DNA of 64,000 nucleotides from Saccharobesus litoralis (GTDB lineage Bacteria > Pseudomonadota > Gammaproteobacteria > Enterobacterales > Alteromonadaceae), in the NCBI RefSeq assembly GCF_003063625.1, contig NZ_CP026604.1, positions 2,768,065 to 2,832,064 of the forward strand, read 5' to 3'. Under the pieces are notes generated by a model. It did not search any database, had not been told where the DNA came from, and was given only the letters and a program-made list of their open reading frames with translations. Numbering within the stretch: position 1 is the first letter of the stretch; each line of letters begins with the position of its first letter. Made by a program: the position numbers and the translations under genes. This document shows, in pieces, positions 19,876-28,806 of this stretch.

Positions 19876-19899
19876 AGATAGCATGCAAGCATGCTATCT
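19876..19899. repeat. Perfect 11-bp hairpin downstream of the small membrane ORF
   Basis: AGATAGCATGC / GCATGCTATCT with a 2-base centre. It lies 18 bases beyond the stop codon of the minus-strand ORF at 19917-20105 and could end or protect its transcript, though no T run follows. The stretch 19700-19875 shows nothing else I can support. Confidence 0.6.
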
Positions 19900-19916
19900 G
19901 ACGAAGGTGCCCGTTT

Positions 19917-20105
19917 TTACATTAAAAACAGAACAAGAAAAGCGACAAAACTTGAAGTAGCGAAAAAGCCATTTTCGATACGAGCTTCTATGAGTTTTGT
20001 GGCGCTATCTGATCTTTCAATTACACCTAAAACAGTAAAGGTGACAGCTAAAATTAATGCTAATAGCATTAAGTTAACTTCTAAGGCGCTTAGGATGTTT
20101 TCCAT
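19917..20105 (-). CDS. Possible small two-helix membrane protein
   Basis: The product has 62 residues and I do not recognise it. Residues about 8-30 (VNLMLLALILAVTFTVLGVI) and 46-62 (GFFATSSFVAFLVLFLM) are hydrophobic and would form two membrane helices, joined by a charged loop (ERSDSATKLIEARIE). The start ATG at 20105 has a good ribosome site, AAGAAGG, seven bases upstream, and a perfect hairpin lies just after the stop. It occupies an otherwise gene-free gap between the divergent dusB and murB. An overlapping plus-strand frame lacks these features. It may be a real small membrane protein; function unknown. Confidence 0.5.
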   Translation of the reverse strand: MENILSALEVNLMLLALILAVTFTVLGVIERSDSATKLIEARIENGFFATSSFVAFLVLFLM

Positions 20106-20262
20106 GTTGTAGCCTTCTTATTAATCGGTTGCTGAAATAAAGTGGCGCTATTTTAGTAATTGCGCGACTCGATTGCCAATTTAATTTTAATTTACCGTAA
20201 GTTTTTATGATGTAGCACAAAGCTGAGGTATTATATCGGCAATATTTTCTACCCTCTTTATT

Positions 20263-21261
20263 ATGCATATACCGAATACATTCGGCCTAGACGTTTCAGG
20301 GCCAAATATTATTTATATTGATGAAACTACCACACCAAATGACTTACCTGATAATTTAATCATGGTTGGTGAAGGCTCTAACTTATTGTTTACTGTGTCG
20401 CAAATAAGTTTTCCTATTGGTATTTGTCAGCACCAAGTGTTTGATATAGCAGAAACGGAACACTTTTGGCTTATTCAGTTAGGTGCAGGGTTAAATTGGC
20501 ATCAAACGGTCGCTCGTTTATTAGATCTCAATGTAACTGGTTTGGAAAATCTGGCACTAATACCTGGGTTAGTGGGTGCAGCACCCGTACAAAATATTGG
20601 TGCTTATGGCTTAGAGTTTAGCCAAGTGTGTCAGTCAGTCAGCGGTATTGATTTAATAGATAAGAAAAGAAAAACACTCACAGCACAAGAATGTTGTTTT
20701 GCTTATCGGGATTCTGTTTTTAAACATAGATTGAAGCATCAGTTTATTATTGAACAAGTCGAGATTAAATTAAGTAAGCATACTAAACCTCGCGTTGATT
20801 ATGGGCCATTGCAAAAGTTAGGTGAGCAAGCAACGGCGAAACAAGTCTTTGATAAGGTATGTCAAATTCGCAGCGAAAAATTACCTAACCCTAATATATT
20901 AGGTAACGCAGGCAGCTTTTTTAAGAATCCTATTGTAACCCATCAAGAGGTTAAGCGACTTAAGAAAAAGTGGCCTGACATGCCTTGCTATGCGGCTAAT
21001 CACGACCAAACAAAATTAGCCGCAGGTTATTTGATAGACCAAGCTGGATTAAAGGGCTTACAAGTTGGTGGTGCGTCTGTTCATGTCAATCAAGCTTTGG
21101 TACTGGTCAATAATGCCAATGCTACTGGTAATGATGTTGTTGAGTTAGCTAAGCGGGTTAAGGCTAAAGTGTTTGAGATATTTGGCGTGAATATAGAAGC
21201 CGAAGTGCGTTTTTTTAATAAAGATGGTGAAATAGCGTCTGAGTTAATACTTGGCAATTAA
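20263..21261 (+). CDS. murB: UDP-N-acetylenolpyruvoylglucosamine reductase (type I)
   Basis: The 332-residue FAD enzyme reduces UDP-GlcNAc-enolpyruvate to UDP-MurNAc in cell-wall synthesis. The start NTFGLDV, the FAD-binding GEGSNLLF, LENLALIPGLVGAAPVQNIGAYG and FAYRDSVFK (the Tyr of the substrate site) are all present. The catalytic serine is in GNAGSFFKNP and the C-terminal glutamate in EAEVRF. The FAYRD insertion and length (E. coli 342) mark it as type I. It is followed by birA after 53 bases, as in E. coli. The N-terminal FAD region is slightly shorter than in E. coli. Confidence 0.96.
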   Translation: MHIPNTFGLDVSGPNIIYIDETTTPNDLPDNLIMVGEGSNLLFTVSQISFPIGICQHQVFDIAETEHFWLIQLGAGLNWHQTVARLLDLNVTGLENLALIPGLVGAAPVQNIGAYGLEFSQVCQSVSGIDLIDKKRKTLTAQECCFAYRDSVFKHRLKHQFIIEQVEIKLSKHTKPRVDYGPLQKLGEQATAKQVFDKVCQIRSEKLPNPNILGNAGSFFKNPIVTHQEVKRLKKKWPDMPCYAANHDQTKLAAGYLIDQAGLKGLQVGGASVHVNQALVLVNNANATGNDVVELAKRVKAKVFEIFGVNIEAEVRFFNKDGEIASELILGN

Positions 21262-21314
21262 CGTGTCCTGTCCTGCTTTCCAAACTGATTAATACGAGTT
21301 TAAGAGATACCATT

Positions 21315-22307
21315 ATGAGTGAACAAACTCATTTAACCGCGGTAGAAGTTGCACTGCTGTCGATCTTATCCAACAACCAATTTCATTCAGGCGATAAGCT
21401 CGCTGAGCATTTTGACGTGAGTCGTGCTGCTATATCTAAATGGATTAAACAACTCAATGAAAAGCAAATCGCTATACATTCGGTTAAAGGTAAAGGATAC
21501 CAATTGGCGCAATACATCCAGTTAATTGATGAGCACAAGCTCAAACAGCAACTATGCGAGCTATTAACTGTGGATTATCAAGTGGTGAGTGATTCCACCA
21601 ACGACACAGTTAAGCAGTATTTTAAAAACAATCAGTCTAATATTCTGGCAATTACAGAGCAGCAGTTGGCAGGCAGAGGGCGACGAGGTCGTCAATGGGT
21701 ATCGCCTTTTGCTCAAAACCTATACTTTACTTTAGGTTTAGAACTCGACTTGCCTATTAGTGAATTATCCGGATTAAGTTTGGCAGTTGGTTTGAGTTTA
21801 ACTGAAACCTTAAATCGCTTAGCTATTCCAGCCAAATTAAAGTGGCCGAATGACATATATATAGAAGGTAAAAAAGTTGCAGGCATCTTAGTTGAGCTTG
21901 ATGGTGCTTTTGACAGCCCGTGTCGAGTAATAATCGGGGTTGGAATCAATATTAATATGCAAGTGGGACAACACACTCAAGCGATCGACCAAGATTGGAC
22001 GAGTCTATCTATATTTAGCGGTAAAATTTGGTCTCGCACGCAGTTAGCACAACAATTAAGTGAACCTTTGTATCAAGATATTGAATTGTTCACTCAGCAT
22101 GGGTTAAAAAATAAAGTTGAATTGTGGCAATCCTATGATCATTTTTACCGTCGCCCGATAAGATTAATTATGCCTAATAATGAAATTGCAGGAGTCGGCA
22201 GGGGTATAGATGAAAGTGGGGCTTTGTTATTAGAAACGGCTAACGGAATAGAGCGATTTATTGGTGGTGAGATTTCAGTTCGAGGCATGGTTGGGCAAGA
22301 AAAATGA
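21315..22307 (+). CDS. birA: Biotin-protein ligase and biotin operon repressor
   Basis: The 330-residue bifunctional protein attaches biotin to the carboxyl carrier protein through biotinyl-AMP and, when idle, represses biotin genes. The N-terminal winged helix (LAEHFDVSRAAISKWIKQL, about 27-46) shows it keeps the DNA-binding role. The ligase core has GRGRRGRQW (about 117-125), the KWPNDIY motif and KVAGILVE. A C-terminal SH3-like domain follows (GVGRGIDESGALLLE). Its last four bases overlap the coaX start (ATGA), indicating translational coupling. Confidence 0.97.
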   Translation: MSEQTHLTAVEVALLSILSNNQFHSGDKLAEHFDVSRAAISKWIKQLNEKQIAIHSVKGKGYQLAQYIQLIDEHKLKQQLCELLTVDYQVVSDSTNDTVKQYFKNNQSNILAITEQQLAGRGRRGRQWVSPFAQNLYFTLGLELDLPISELSGLSLAVGLSLTETLNRLAIPAKLKWPNDIYIEGKKVAGILVELDGAFDSPCRVIIGVGININMQVGQHTQAIDQDWTSLSIFSGKIWSRTQLAQQLSEPLYQDIELFTQHGLKNKVELWQSYDHFYRRPIRLIMPNNEIAGVGRGIDESGALLLETANGIERFIGGEISVRGMVGQEK

Positions 22308-23092
22308 CCATTTTATTAGTTGATGAAGGTAATACTCGAATTAAATATGCCGAGCTAGACACAAATAGCGGTTTTATAAAATTGCTCGACAGCCACTTGC
22401 TCAGCAAAGCGAATTTAAACACTCAAAACTACCTAGCGATATATGCCTCTAGTGTTAAAAGTGGAGCTGAATTGCAAAAAATGTTAGCAACTCAGTTTAG
22501 CTGTCCGATTTATATTATCGAAACACCGGATTCAAAGTATGGATTAACTATAGCTTACGCTGATAAGACACGTTTAGGTGTTGATCGCTGGTTAGCTATG
22601 TTGGGAGCTTTTTGTAATACGGTCGATTTAGCTGGTAAAGCGACGGGTGAGGTCGCGCAAAACACCAAGTATTGTGCGCAGTTAGTTGCTGATTTTGGTA
22701 CCGCTGTGACAATTGATGCGATTGAGCAAGATGGCACTCATATCGGCGGATGGATTATACCCGGTCTGAATACGGCAAAAAGTGGCTTGCTGGGCAAAAC
22801 AGCGTCGATCAAAATAAAAACAGATGTCTGTCATAAAGCTGAGTTTGGCGATATGACAGAATCTTGTGTTAATAACGGCATATATGTCAGCATACTTTCA
22901 ACGATTTTTTATGCTTGCAAATTATTGTTAAAAAAGGCGGAAACGATAGATATTTATCTAACCGGAGGAGATTGTGAGCTTTTTTATGCTGAATTAGTAA
23001 CACAGCTGAACGAACAAAATATTAATATTTACCAAGTTGACGACCTTGTTTTTAAAGGATTAGCGCAATACGCTGAGTTAAACGCTCAGTAA
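22304..23092 (+). CDS. coaX: Type III pantothenate kinase
   Basis: The 262-residue enzyme phosphorylates pantothenate, the first step of CoA synthesis. The ASKHA-fold motifs are VDEGNTRIKYAEL (phosphate 1), LGVDRWLAMLGA, VADFGTAVTIDAI and GGWIIPGL, all typical of CoaX. This type differs from E. coli CoaA: it is insensitive to CoA feedback and needs a monovalent cation. The start overlaps the birA stop. It occupies the position that the unrelated coaA has in E. coli, between birA and the tRNA-tuf operon. Confidence 0.93.
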   Translation: MTILLVDEGNTRIKYAELDTNSGFIKLLDSHLLSKANLNTQNYLAIYASSVKSGAELQKMLATQFSCPIYIIETPDSKYGLTIAYADKTRLGVDRWLAMLGAFCNTVDLAGKATGEVAQNTKYCAQLVADFGTAVTIDAIEQDGTHIGGWIIPGLNTAKSGLLGKTASIKIKTDVCHKAEFGDMTESCVNNGIYVSILSTIFYACKLLLKKAETIDIYLTGGDCELFYAELVTQLNEQNINIYQVDDLVFKGLAQYAELNAQ

Positions 23093-23157
23093 ATAAGCAA
23101 AAAGTGCGCAAGCTTTGAGAAAATAGTGATTTTTTTAATTTTTATCGTAAAAAGGGC

Positions 23158-23186
23158 TTGCAAGCTTAAAAACGATTAAATAGAAT
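23158..23186 (+). promoter_or_regulatory. Promoter of the tRNA-tufB operon
   Basis: TTGCAA (23158-23163), 17-base spacer, TAGAAT (23181-23186), then a GC-rich discriminator GCGCTCC. It lies about 20 bases before the first tRNA. This form is typical of stringently controlled stable-RNA promoters. Confidence 0.8.
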
Positions 23187-23205
23187 GCGCTCCACTTTTT
23201 GCAGA

Positions 23206-23281
<76 letters not shown>

Positions 23282-23299
23282 TGCAAAATAAAAGAATTT

Positions 23300-23384
23300 G
23301 GAGGGGTTCCCGAGTGGCCAAAGGGATCAGACTGTAAATCTGACGGCTCCGCCTTCGGTGGTTCGAATCCACCTCCCTCCACCA
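23300..23384 (+). tRNA. tRNA-Tyr (anticodon GTA)
   Basis: The 85-nt class II tRNA has a long variable arm, acceptor GGAGGGG, anticodon loop CTGTAAA, T-arm GGTTCGAATCC and an encoded CCA. Confidence 0.97.
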
Positions 23385-23423
23385 CTTTTCCAGACTTGAG
23401 GCTGACCTGATTTAACGGATAAT

Positions 23424-23498
<75 letters not shown>

Positions 23499-23517
23499 AT
23501 TCCTGATTAGTGCAGAT

Positions 23518-23593
23518 GCTGATATAGCTCAGATGGTAGAGCGCACCCTTGGTAAGGGTGAGGTCCCCGGTTCAATTCCGGGTATCAGCACCA
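23518..23593 (+). tRNA. tRNA-Thr (anticodon GGT)
   Basis: The 76-nt cloverleaf has acceptor GCTGATA / TATCAGC, anticodon GGT in loop TTGGTAA, T-arm GGTTCAATTCC and an encoded CCA. It lies 81 bases before tufB and is probably co-transcribed with it. Confidence 0.97.
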
Positions 23594-23674
23594 CTTCTAA
23601 TAAATCTTATCTGTCTCAAATTTAATGTTTAATAATTCGGGTATGTGCCTGATTTATGAGTTTTGAGGTCTACG

Positions 23675-24859
23675 ATGGCTAAAGAAAAATTTGAACGTAC
23701 GAAACCGCATGTTAACGTTGGCACAATCGGTCACGTTGACCACGGTAAAACTACATTAACAGCAGCAATCACAACTGTTCTTGCAAAAGTACACGGTGGT
23801 GAAGCTAAAGATTTCGCATCAATCGATAACGCTCCAGAAGAGCGTGAGCGTGGTATCACAATCTCAACTTCTCACGTTGAGTATGACACACCAACTCGTC
23901 ACTATGCACACGTAGACTGTCCTGGTCACGCCGATTATGTTAAAAACATGATCACAGGTGCTGCACAGATGGACGGCGCTATCTTAGTAGTAAGTGCTGC
24001 AGATGGCCCTATGCCACAAACTCGTGAGCACATCCTATTATCACGTCAGGTAGGTGTACCTTACATCATCGTATTCATGAACAAATGTGACATGGTTGAT
24101 GATGAAGAGTTATTAGAATTAGTAGAAATGGAAGTACGTGAATTACTTTCAGAGTATGACTTCCCAGGTGATGACTTACCACTAATCCAAGGTTCAGCGC
24201 TTAAAGCGTTAGAAGGCGAGAAAGAGTGGGAAGACAAAATTGTTGAGTTAGGTGAAGCACTTGATTCATACATCCCAGAGCCAGAGCGTGAAATCGACAA
24301 GCCATTCCTAATGCCAGTTGAAGACGTATTCTCAATCTCAGGTCGTGGTACAGTAGTAACAGGTCGTGTTGAGTCAGGTATCATCAAAGTTGGTGAAGAG
24401 ATCGAAATCGTAGGTATCCGTGAAACGCAAACTACGACTTGTACTGGTGTTGAGATGTTCCGTAAACTTCTTGACGAAGGTCGTGCAGGTGAGAACATTG
24501 GTGCCTTATTACGTGGTACTAAGCGTGACGACGTAGAGCGTGGCCAAGTACTTTGTAAGCCTGGTTCAATCACACCACACACTAAGTTCGAGTCAGAAGT
24601 ATACGTACTTTCTAAAGACGAAGGTGGCCGTCATACTCCATTCTTCAAAGGTTACCGTCCACAGTTCTACTTCCGTACAACTGACGTAACTGGTGCAGTA
24701 GAGTTACCAGAAGGCGTAGAAATGGTAATGCCTGGCGACAACATCAAAATGGTTGTTGAGCTAATTGCTCCAATCGCGATGGACGAAGGTTTACGTTTCG
24801 CTATCCGTGAAGGTGGCCGTACTGTTGGTGCTGGCGTTGTAGCTAAGATCATCGAATAA
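23675..24859 (+). CDS. tufB: Elongation factor Tu, copy linked to tRNA genes
   Basis: The 394-residue GTPase brings aminoacyl-tRNA to the ribosome. The G motifs are [10 protein letters not shown] (P-loop, about 18-27), [12 protein letters not shown] (G3) and NKCDM (G4), followed by two beta-barrel domains. I chose ATG 23675, preceded by GAGG, over an in-frame TTG four codons earlier because it gives the universal [12 protein letters not shown] start. Codon usage is strongly biased toward preferred codons. The protein is identical to the second copy at 40636-41820 and the DNA differs at only about a dozen positions. The gene ends in a strong terminator. Confidence 0.98.
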   Translation: MAKEKFERTKPHVNVGTIGHVDHGKTTLTAAITTVLAKVHGGEAKDFASIDNAPEERERGITISTSHVEYDTPTRHYAHVDCPGHADYVKNMITGAAQMDGAILVVSAADGPMPQTREHILLSRQVGVPYIIVFMNKCDMVDDEELLELVEMEVRELLSEYDFPGDDLPLIQGSALKALEGEKEWEDKIVELGEALDSYIPEPEREIDKPFLMPVEDVFSISGRGTVVTGRVESGIIKVGEEIEIVGIRETQTTTCTGVEMFRKLLDEGRAGENIGALLRGTKRDDVERGQVLCKPGSITPHTKFESEVYVLSKDEGGRHTPFFKGYRPQFYFRTTDVTGAVELPEGVEMVMPGDNIKMVVELIAPIAMDEGLRFAIREGGRTVGAGVVAKIIE

Positions 24860-24877
24860 GATATTGTTCTTATTTTT

Positions 24878-24904
24878 AAAGCCCCGATTGTTCGGGGCTT
24901 TTTG
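24878..24904 (+). terminator. Rho-independent terminator after tufB
   Basis: Stem AAAGCCCCGA / TCGGGGCTTT with a TTG-type loop and a following T run, 18 bases after the stop codon. Confidence 0.92.
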
Positions 24905-24939
24905 CCTTTAGTAAATCCTAGTTATTTACTTGGCAGGTT

Positions 24940-25016
24940 AGGGGTGTAGTTCCAATTGGTAGAACAGCGGTCTCCAAAACCGATGGTTGGGGGTTCGAGT
25001 CCCTCCACCCCTGCCA
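24940..25016 (+). tRNA. tRNA-Trp (anticodon CCA)
   Basis: The 77-nt cloverleaf has acceptor AGGGGTG / CACCCCT, anticodon loop CTCCAAA, T-arm GGTTCGAGTCC and an encoded CCA-type end (GCCA). It lies between the tufB terminator and secE. The following stretch, 25017-25195, shows no further gene. Confidence 0.97.
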
Positions 25017-25195
25017 ACTTTATCTTTTGGCTTAATAATTAAATAGCGGACATTAAAGTTCTTAGTAGAACATAGGCGCGTTAATTGCTAGTATCGGCGA
25101 TTAATTTAATATGACCTATGCTTTACTAAGCATTTTATGTAGTTAAGGCTCAGTCTCAATGTTTGAGAATAATGAGCACAGAATAAGGTTTAATC

Positions 25196-25576
25196 ATGGG
25201 CGTTGAAGCTGAAAATCAAACAAATAGCCTTGATGGTCTAAAATGGACTGTAAGCTTTGCCATTTTAGCTGCGATTGTTGCGGGTAATATTTATTTTGCC
25301 GAACAAATTTCAATTTTATGGCGAGCAGTTGCTATAGTTGTGGGTGTAGGTGCAGCATTATTTGTAGCTGGCCAGACAGCAAAAGGCCAAGATGCATTGG
25401 TATTTGCAAAAGATTCGCGCACTGAAGTACGTAAAGTGGTTTGGCCTACTCGTCAAGAAACCTTACAAACAACTGTGATCGTTATTATAGCAACTTTGAT
25501 AATGTCTCTTATCCTTTGGGGATTGGACGGTATCATGGTTCGTGTTGTTGCATTTTTAACTGGATTGGAATTATAA
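25196..25576 (+). CDS. secE: Preprotein translocase subunit SecE
   Basis: The 126-residue membrane protein (E. coli SecE has 127) has three membrane helices at about 17-36, 41-60 and 93-121. The conserved cytoplasmic amphipathic segment DSRTEVRKVVWPTRQETLQT lies before the third helix. It stabilises SecY in the Sec channel. The three-helix form is the enterobacterial type; many bacteria keep only the last helix. It lies three bases ahead of nusG, the universal secE-nusG pair. Confidence 0.97.
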   Translation: MGVEAENQTNSLDGLKWTVSFAILAAIVAGNIYFAEQISILWRAVAIVVGVGAALFVAGQTAKGQDALVFAKDSRTEVRKVVWPTRQETLQTTVIVIIATLIMSLILWGLDGIMVRVVAFLTGLEL

Positions 25577-25579
25577 ACC

Positions 25580-26122
25580 ATGTCTGAAGCAAAACTTAGA
25601 TGGTATGTTGTTCAAGCGTTTTCGGGATACGAAGCGCGTGTAGCAACTACTTTAAAAGAACATATCAAGTTACACAGCATGGAAGATTACTTTGGTGAAG
25701 TTTTAGTACCCACTGAAGAAGTCATTGAGATGCGTGCTGGCCAAAAACGCAAAAGTGAACGCAAATTTTTCCCAGGATATGTTTTAGTACAAATGGTCAT
25801 GAATGATGATTCATGGCATTTAGTTAAAGACACGCCTCGGGTACTAGGTTTTATTGGCGGAACATCGGATCGCCCAGCACCCATTTCTGATAAAGAAGCA
25901 CAAGCTATCTTAAATCGTCTTGAAGAAACAGCTGATAAACCTACACATCGTCACTCGTTTGAGCCAGGCGAAGTGGTACGCGTTATCGATGGTCCATTTG
26001 CTGACTTTAACGGCGTTGTTGAAGAAGTCGATTACGATAAAAGCCGCTTAAAAGTATCAGTTCTTATCTTTGGTCGTTCAACACCAGTCGATTTAGAATT
26101 CTCGCAGGTTGAAAAAGGCTAA
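25580..26122 (+). CDS. nusG: Transcription termination/antitermination protein NusG
   Basis: The 180-residue protein (E. coli NusG has 181) binds RNA polymerase at its N-terminal NGN domain ([29 protein letters not shown]). Through the C-terminal KOW domain ([20 protein letters not shown]) it binds Rho or ribosomal S10. It follows secE after three bases. The promoter for the next operon overlaps its last codons (26109-26137). Confidence 0.98.
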   Translation: MSEAKLRWYVVQAFSGYEARVATTLKEHIKLHSMEDYFGEVLVPTEEVIEMRAGQKRKSERKFFPGYVLVQMVMNDDSWHLVKDTPRVLGFIGGTSDRPAPISDKEAQAILNRLEETADKPTHRHSFEPGEVVRVIDGPFADFNGVVEEVDYDKSRLKVSVLIFGRSTPVDLEFSQVEKG

Positions 26123-26137
26123 AACTTAGTCTATAAT
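26109..26137 (+). promoter_or_regulatory. Promoter of the rplK-rplA operon
   Basis: TTGAAA (26109-26114), 17-base spacer and a perfect TATAAT (26132-26137), followed by the GC-rich discriminator CCGCACCCC. The -35 box lies inside the 3' end of nusG. Confidence 0.85.
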
Positions 26138-26146
26138 CCGCACCCC

Positions 26147-26288
26147 TTTGATTCTTGAATCAAAAAATATCAAGCGCTATCAATATGATAGTGCTTGTTT
26201 GTATTTACGTTTAAACAATTTGGGAAGCCGCTCGAGTATTTTGTTCCTCGCAAATTACGAGGCGTTACACCCATAAGAGGTTTTTGAC
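26147..26288 (+). promoter_or_regulatory. rplK leader, candidate L1 autoregulatory site
   Basis: The leader has a perfect palindrome TTTGATTC / GAATCAAA (26147-26164) and further on GGGAAGCC with the hairpin CCTCG / CGAGG (about 26246-26263). In E. coli the L1 protein represses this operon by binding a 23S-like site in the same leader. The exact site here is inferred, not shown. Confidence 0.4.
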
Positions 26289-26717
26289 ATGGCTAAAAAA
26301 GTCCAAGCCCTTATCAAGTTGCAAGTAGCAGCTGGTATGGCTAACCCGAGTCCACCTGTTGGTCCAGCTCTTGGTCAACACGGTGTTAACATCATGGAAT
26401 TCTGTAAAGCGTTTAACGCCAAAACAGACAGCCTAGAAAAAGGCGCGCCAGTTCCTGTTGTTATTACAGTTTACGCTGATCGTTCTTTCACTTTTGAAAC
26501 TAAAACTCCACCTGCTTCATTCTTATTGAAGAAAGCGGCTGGTATCAAGAGCGGTTCTGGTAAACCACACGTAGATAAAGTTGGTAAAGTAACTCGCGCT
26601 CAATTAGAAGAGATCGCTAAAGTGAAAGAACCAGACTTAACTGCAGCTGATTTAGACGCAGCTGTTAACACTATCGCGGGTTCTGCTCGCTCTATGGGTA
26701 TCGTGGTAGAGGGTTAA
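26289..26717 (+). CDS. rplK: 50S ribosomal protein L11
   Basis: The 142-residue protein has the same length as in E. coli. Its N-terminal domain holds [29 protein letters not shown], where the prolines contact release factors and thiostrepton. The C-terminal domain binds the 23S GTPase centre. It needs trimethylation by PrmA, which is not encoded here. It is the first gene of the L11-L1 unit, four bases before rplA. Confidence 0.98.
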   Translation: MAKKVQALIKLQVAAGMANPSPPVGPALGQHGVNIMEFCKAFNAKTDSLEKGAPVPVVITVYADRSFTFETKTPPASFLLKKAAGIKSGSGKPHVDKVGKVTRAQLEEIAKVKEPDLTAADLDAAVNTIAGSARSMGIVVEG

Positions 26718-26721
26718 TCTG

Positions 26722-27426
26722 ATGGCTAAATTAAGTAAAAAAGTTCGCGCTATTCGCGAAAAAGTTGAAGTAACTAAAGAATACGATTTCAATGAAGCGG
26801 TTGAGCTTCTTAAAGAATTTGCTACTGCAAAGTTCGTTGAAAGCGTAGATGTTGCGGTTAACTTAGGCATTGATGCACGTAAATCTGATCAAAACGTTCG
26901 TGGCGCTACTGTATTACCTAATGGTACTGGCCGTGAAGTACGCGTTGCTGTTTTCACTCAAGGTGCTAACGCAGAAGCTGCTAAAGAAGCAGGTGCTGAT
27001 TTAGTCGGTATGGATGACTTAGCTGATCAAGTTAAGAAAGGCGAAATGAACTTTGACGTTGTTGTTGCTTCTCCTGATGCAATGCGCGTAGTTGGTCAAT
27101 TAGGTCAAATCTTAGGTCCACGTGGTTTAATGCCTAACCCTAAGACTGGTACTGTTACTCCTAACGTTGCAGAAGCTGTTAAACAAGCTAAAGCAGGTCA
27201 GGTTCGTTACCGTAACGATAAAAACGGTATTATCCACACTACTATCGGTAAAGTGGATTTTGAAGCAGACAAACTGAAAGAAAACTTAGAAGCTTTATTG
27301 GTTGCGCTTAAGAAAGCTAAACCAAGCCAAGCTAAAGGTGTTTTCTTGAAGAAAGTAAGTATTTCAACCACTATGGGCGCTGGTGTAGCCATCGATCACA
27401 GTGCATTGGATACTTCTGTAAGCTAA
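26722..27426 (+). CDS. rplA: 50S ribosomal protein L1
   Basis: The 234-residue protein (E. coli 234) binds 23S helix 76-78 at the L1 stalk and helps release E-site tRNA. It is also the translational repressor of its own operon. The motifs are [16 protein letters not shown] near 45-60 and [16 protein letters not shown] near 130-145. It follows rplK after four bases. Confidence 0.98.
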   Translation: MAKLSKKVRAIREKVEVTKEYDFNEAVELLKEFATAKFVESVDVAVNLGIDARKSDQNVRGATVLPNGTGREVRVAVFTQGANAEAAKEAGADLVGMDDLADQVKKGEMNFDVVVASPDAMRVVGQLGQILGPRGLMPNPKTGTVTPNVAEAVKQAKAGQVRYRNDKNGIIHTTIGKVDFEADKLKENLEALLVALKKAKPSQAKGVFLKKVSISTTMGAGVAIDHSALDTSVS

Positions 27427-27429
27427 TTT

Positions 27430-27688
27430 TTCGATACAGTTTTAAACTGTATTGATTTGGAGTTGGAGCGTAAAGTTTAGCTTAGCGCTCCCGTCCAAGA
27501 CCCTAAGTGCTGTAGTCAGTTTAAATAACTAACCAAAACTTATAAGTTGGATGTTAGGGCTTAGGTAGACGGTGTAGGAACTCATGAAGAATTTCTCTTC
27601 TGGACCCGAAACCGTAAAGGCCTTACTGCTATTCAGTAAGATTTATGAAAATCTGGACATATTGTCCGGGGAATCCAGGAGTAATCCA
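27430..27688 (+). promoter_or_regulatory. rplJ leader (L10 autoregulatory region)
   Basis: A 259-base non-coding leader precedes rplJ. The helix CCCTAA (27501-27506) / TTAGGG (27554-27559) encloses a smaller hairpin, CCAA / TTGG (27533-27550). In E. coli the L10(L12)4 complex binds the equivalent leader and blocks translation. A 35-codon in-frame extension is open here but looks like leader, not protein. The region may also carry a weak promoter, which I could not define. Confidence 0.6.
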
Positions 27689-28183
27689 ATGGCATTAGGA
27701 CTAGCAGGCAAGAAAGAAATTGTCGCACAGGTCAACGAAGCTGCCAAAGGTGCACTATCTGCAGTTGTAGCCGACTCTCGTGGTGTTGAATCAAATGATA
27801 TGACAGCTCTACGTGCTCAAGCACGTGAAGCAGGCGTAAGCTTGCAAGTTGTTCGTAACACTTTGGCTCGCCGCGCGGTTGAAGGTACTGACTTCGAATG
27901 TTTAACTGAAACATTTGTTGGTCCTACCTTGATTGCATTTTCAAACGAGCACCCAGGTGCTGCTGCGCGTATCTTTAAAGATTTCGCCAAGTCTAACGAC
28001 AAGTTTGAAATTAAAGCAGCTGCTTTTGAAGGCAACTTAGCAAGCGTAGAAGTATTAGCAACTTTACCAACTTACGACGAAGCTATCGCCAAGTTAATGG
28101 CGACTATGAAAGAAGCTTCTGCTGGCAAATTGGTACGTACTCTTGCTGCACTTCGCGACCAAAAAGAAGAACAAGCTGCTTAA
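27689..28183 (+). CDS. rplJ: 50S ribosomal protein L10
   Basis: The 164-residue protein (E. coli 165) is the base of the L12 stalk. It binds 23S rRNA and two or three L12 dimers through its C-terminal helix ([17 protein letters not shown]). I chose ATG 27689, preceded by AGGAG, because [15 protein letters not shown] is the conserved start; an earlier in-frame ATG at 27584 would add unrelated leader residues. Key segments are VVADSRGV and [16 protein letters not shown]. Confidence 0.97.
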   Translation: MALGLAGKKEIVAQVNEAAKGALSAVVADSRGVESNDMTALRAQAREAGVSLQVVRNTLARRAVEGTDFECLTETFVGPTLIAFSNEHPGAAARIFKDFAKSNDKFEIKAAAFEGNLASVEVLATLPTYDEAIAKLMATMKEASAGKLVRTLAALRDQKEEQAA

Positions 28184-28243
28184 TTATTGCATCGCAGCTT
28201 AATCTAATACATTGAAACTTATTTAATTTTAGGAATTTGACTC

Positions 28244-28612
28244 ATGTCTATCACTAAAGACCAAATCATTGAAGCTGTTGCAGAAATGTCTGTAATGGAA
28301 GTTGTTGAACTTATCGAAGCTATGGAAGAAAAATTCGGCGTTAGCGCTGCTGCAGCTGTTGCTGCTGGTCCAGCTGCTGGTGGCGAAGCTGCTGCTGAGC
28401 AAACTGAGTTCGACGTAATCCTTAAAGCTGCTGGTGCTAACAAAGTTGCTACTATCAAAGCAGTACGTGGCGCAACAGGCTTAGGTCTTAAAGAAGCTAA
28501 AGCACTAGTTGATGGTGCTCCAGCACCAATCAAAGAAGGTGTTGAGAAAGAAGAAGCTGAAGCACTTAAAGCAGCTCTAGAAGAAGCTGGTGCAGAAGTT
28601 GAAGTTAAGTAA
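28244..28612 (+). CDS. rplL: 50S ribosomal protein L7/L12
   Basis: The 122-residue acidic stalk protein (E. coli 121) has an N-terminal dimer domain ([21 protein letters not shown]), an Ala-rich hinge near 38-52, and a C-terminal factor-binding domain ([20 protein letters not shown]). It recruits EF-Tu, EF-G and IF2 to the ribosome. Four copies are expected per ribosome, which fits a strong ribosome site. An attenuator-type hairpin follows before rpoB. Confidence 0.98.
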   Translation: MSITKDQIIEAVAEMSVMEVVELIEAMEEKFGVSAAAAVAAGPAAGGEAAAEQTEFDVILKAAGANKVATIKAVRGATGLGLKEAKALVDGAPAPIKEGVEKEEAEALKAALEEAGAEVEVK

Positions 28613-28648
28613 TTTATTTTATTAAATTACTTGCCTTAAAAAGGCATC

Positions 28649-28679
28649 GGGCTGATGGTTTTTGCCATCAGCCCTTTTT
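28649..28679 (+). terminator. Terminator-like attenuator between rplL and rpoB
   Basis: Perfect 10-bp stem GGGCTGATGG / CCATCAGCCC followed by TTTTT. In E. coli a partial terminator at the same place lowers rpoBC transcription relative to the ribosomal genes, and I infer the same here. Confidence 0.8.
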
Positions 28680-28806
28680 GCGCTGTAGAGATAGTGTATA
28701 AAAACCTTTACAGTGATTGTATAAAAACGATATCGATAGACGGCAGAGCACAAGCACAAGCTTTTTGGTAGGCGTGTGTTTTCGTTCAGCAAGCTAGAGG
28801 AACCCC

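Noticed and set aside
19891..20112. Plus-strand 73-codon frame opposite the small membrane protein
   Set aside because: It has no clear ribosome site or hydrophobic pattern. The minus-strand frame has both.
23663..23674. TTG start four codons upstream of tufB
   Set aside because: The universal MAKEKF start at 23675 has a proper GAGG site.
24061..24582. 173-codon antisense frame opposite tufB (and at 41022-41543 opposite tufA)
   Set aside because: It is a shadow caused by strong codon bias. It repeats in both tuf genes because these are identical, not because it is conserved protein.
27584..27688. N-terminal extension of L10 from an earlier ATG
   Set aside because: It would add 35 residues with no match to the family. 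AGGAG lies before the later ATG, and the region is the L10 leader.
28649..28679. Full terminator separating rplL and rpoB
   Set aside because: No strong separate promoter was seen before rpoB, and the family pattern is a partial terminator, so it is listed as an attenuator.
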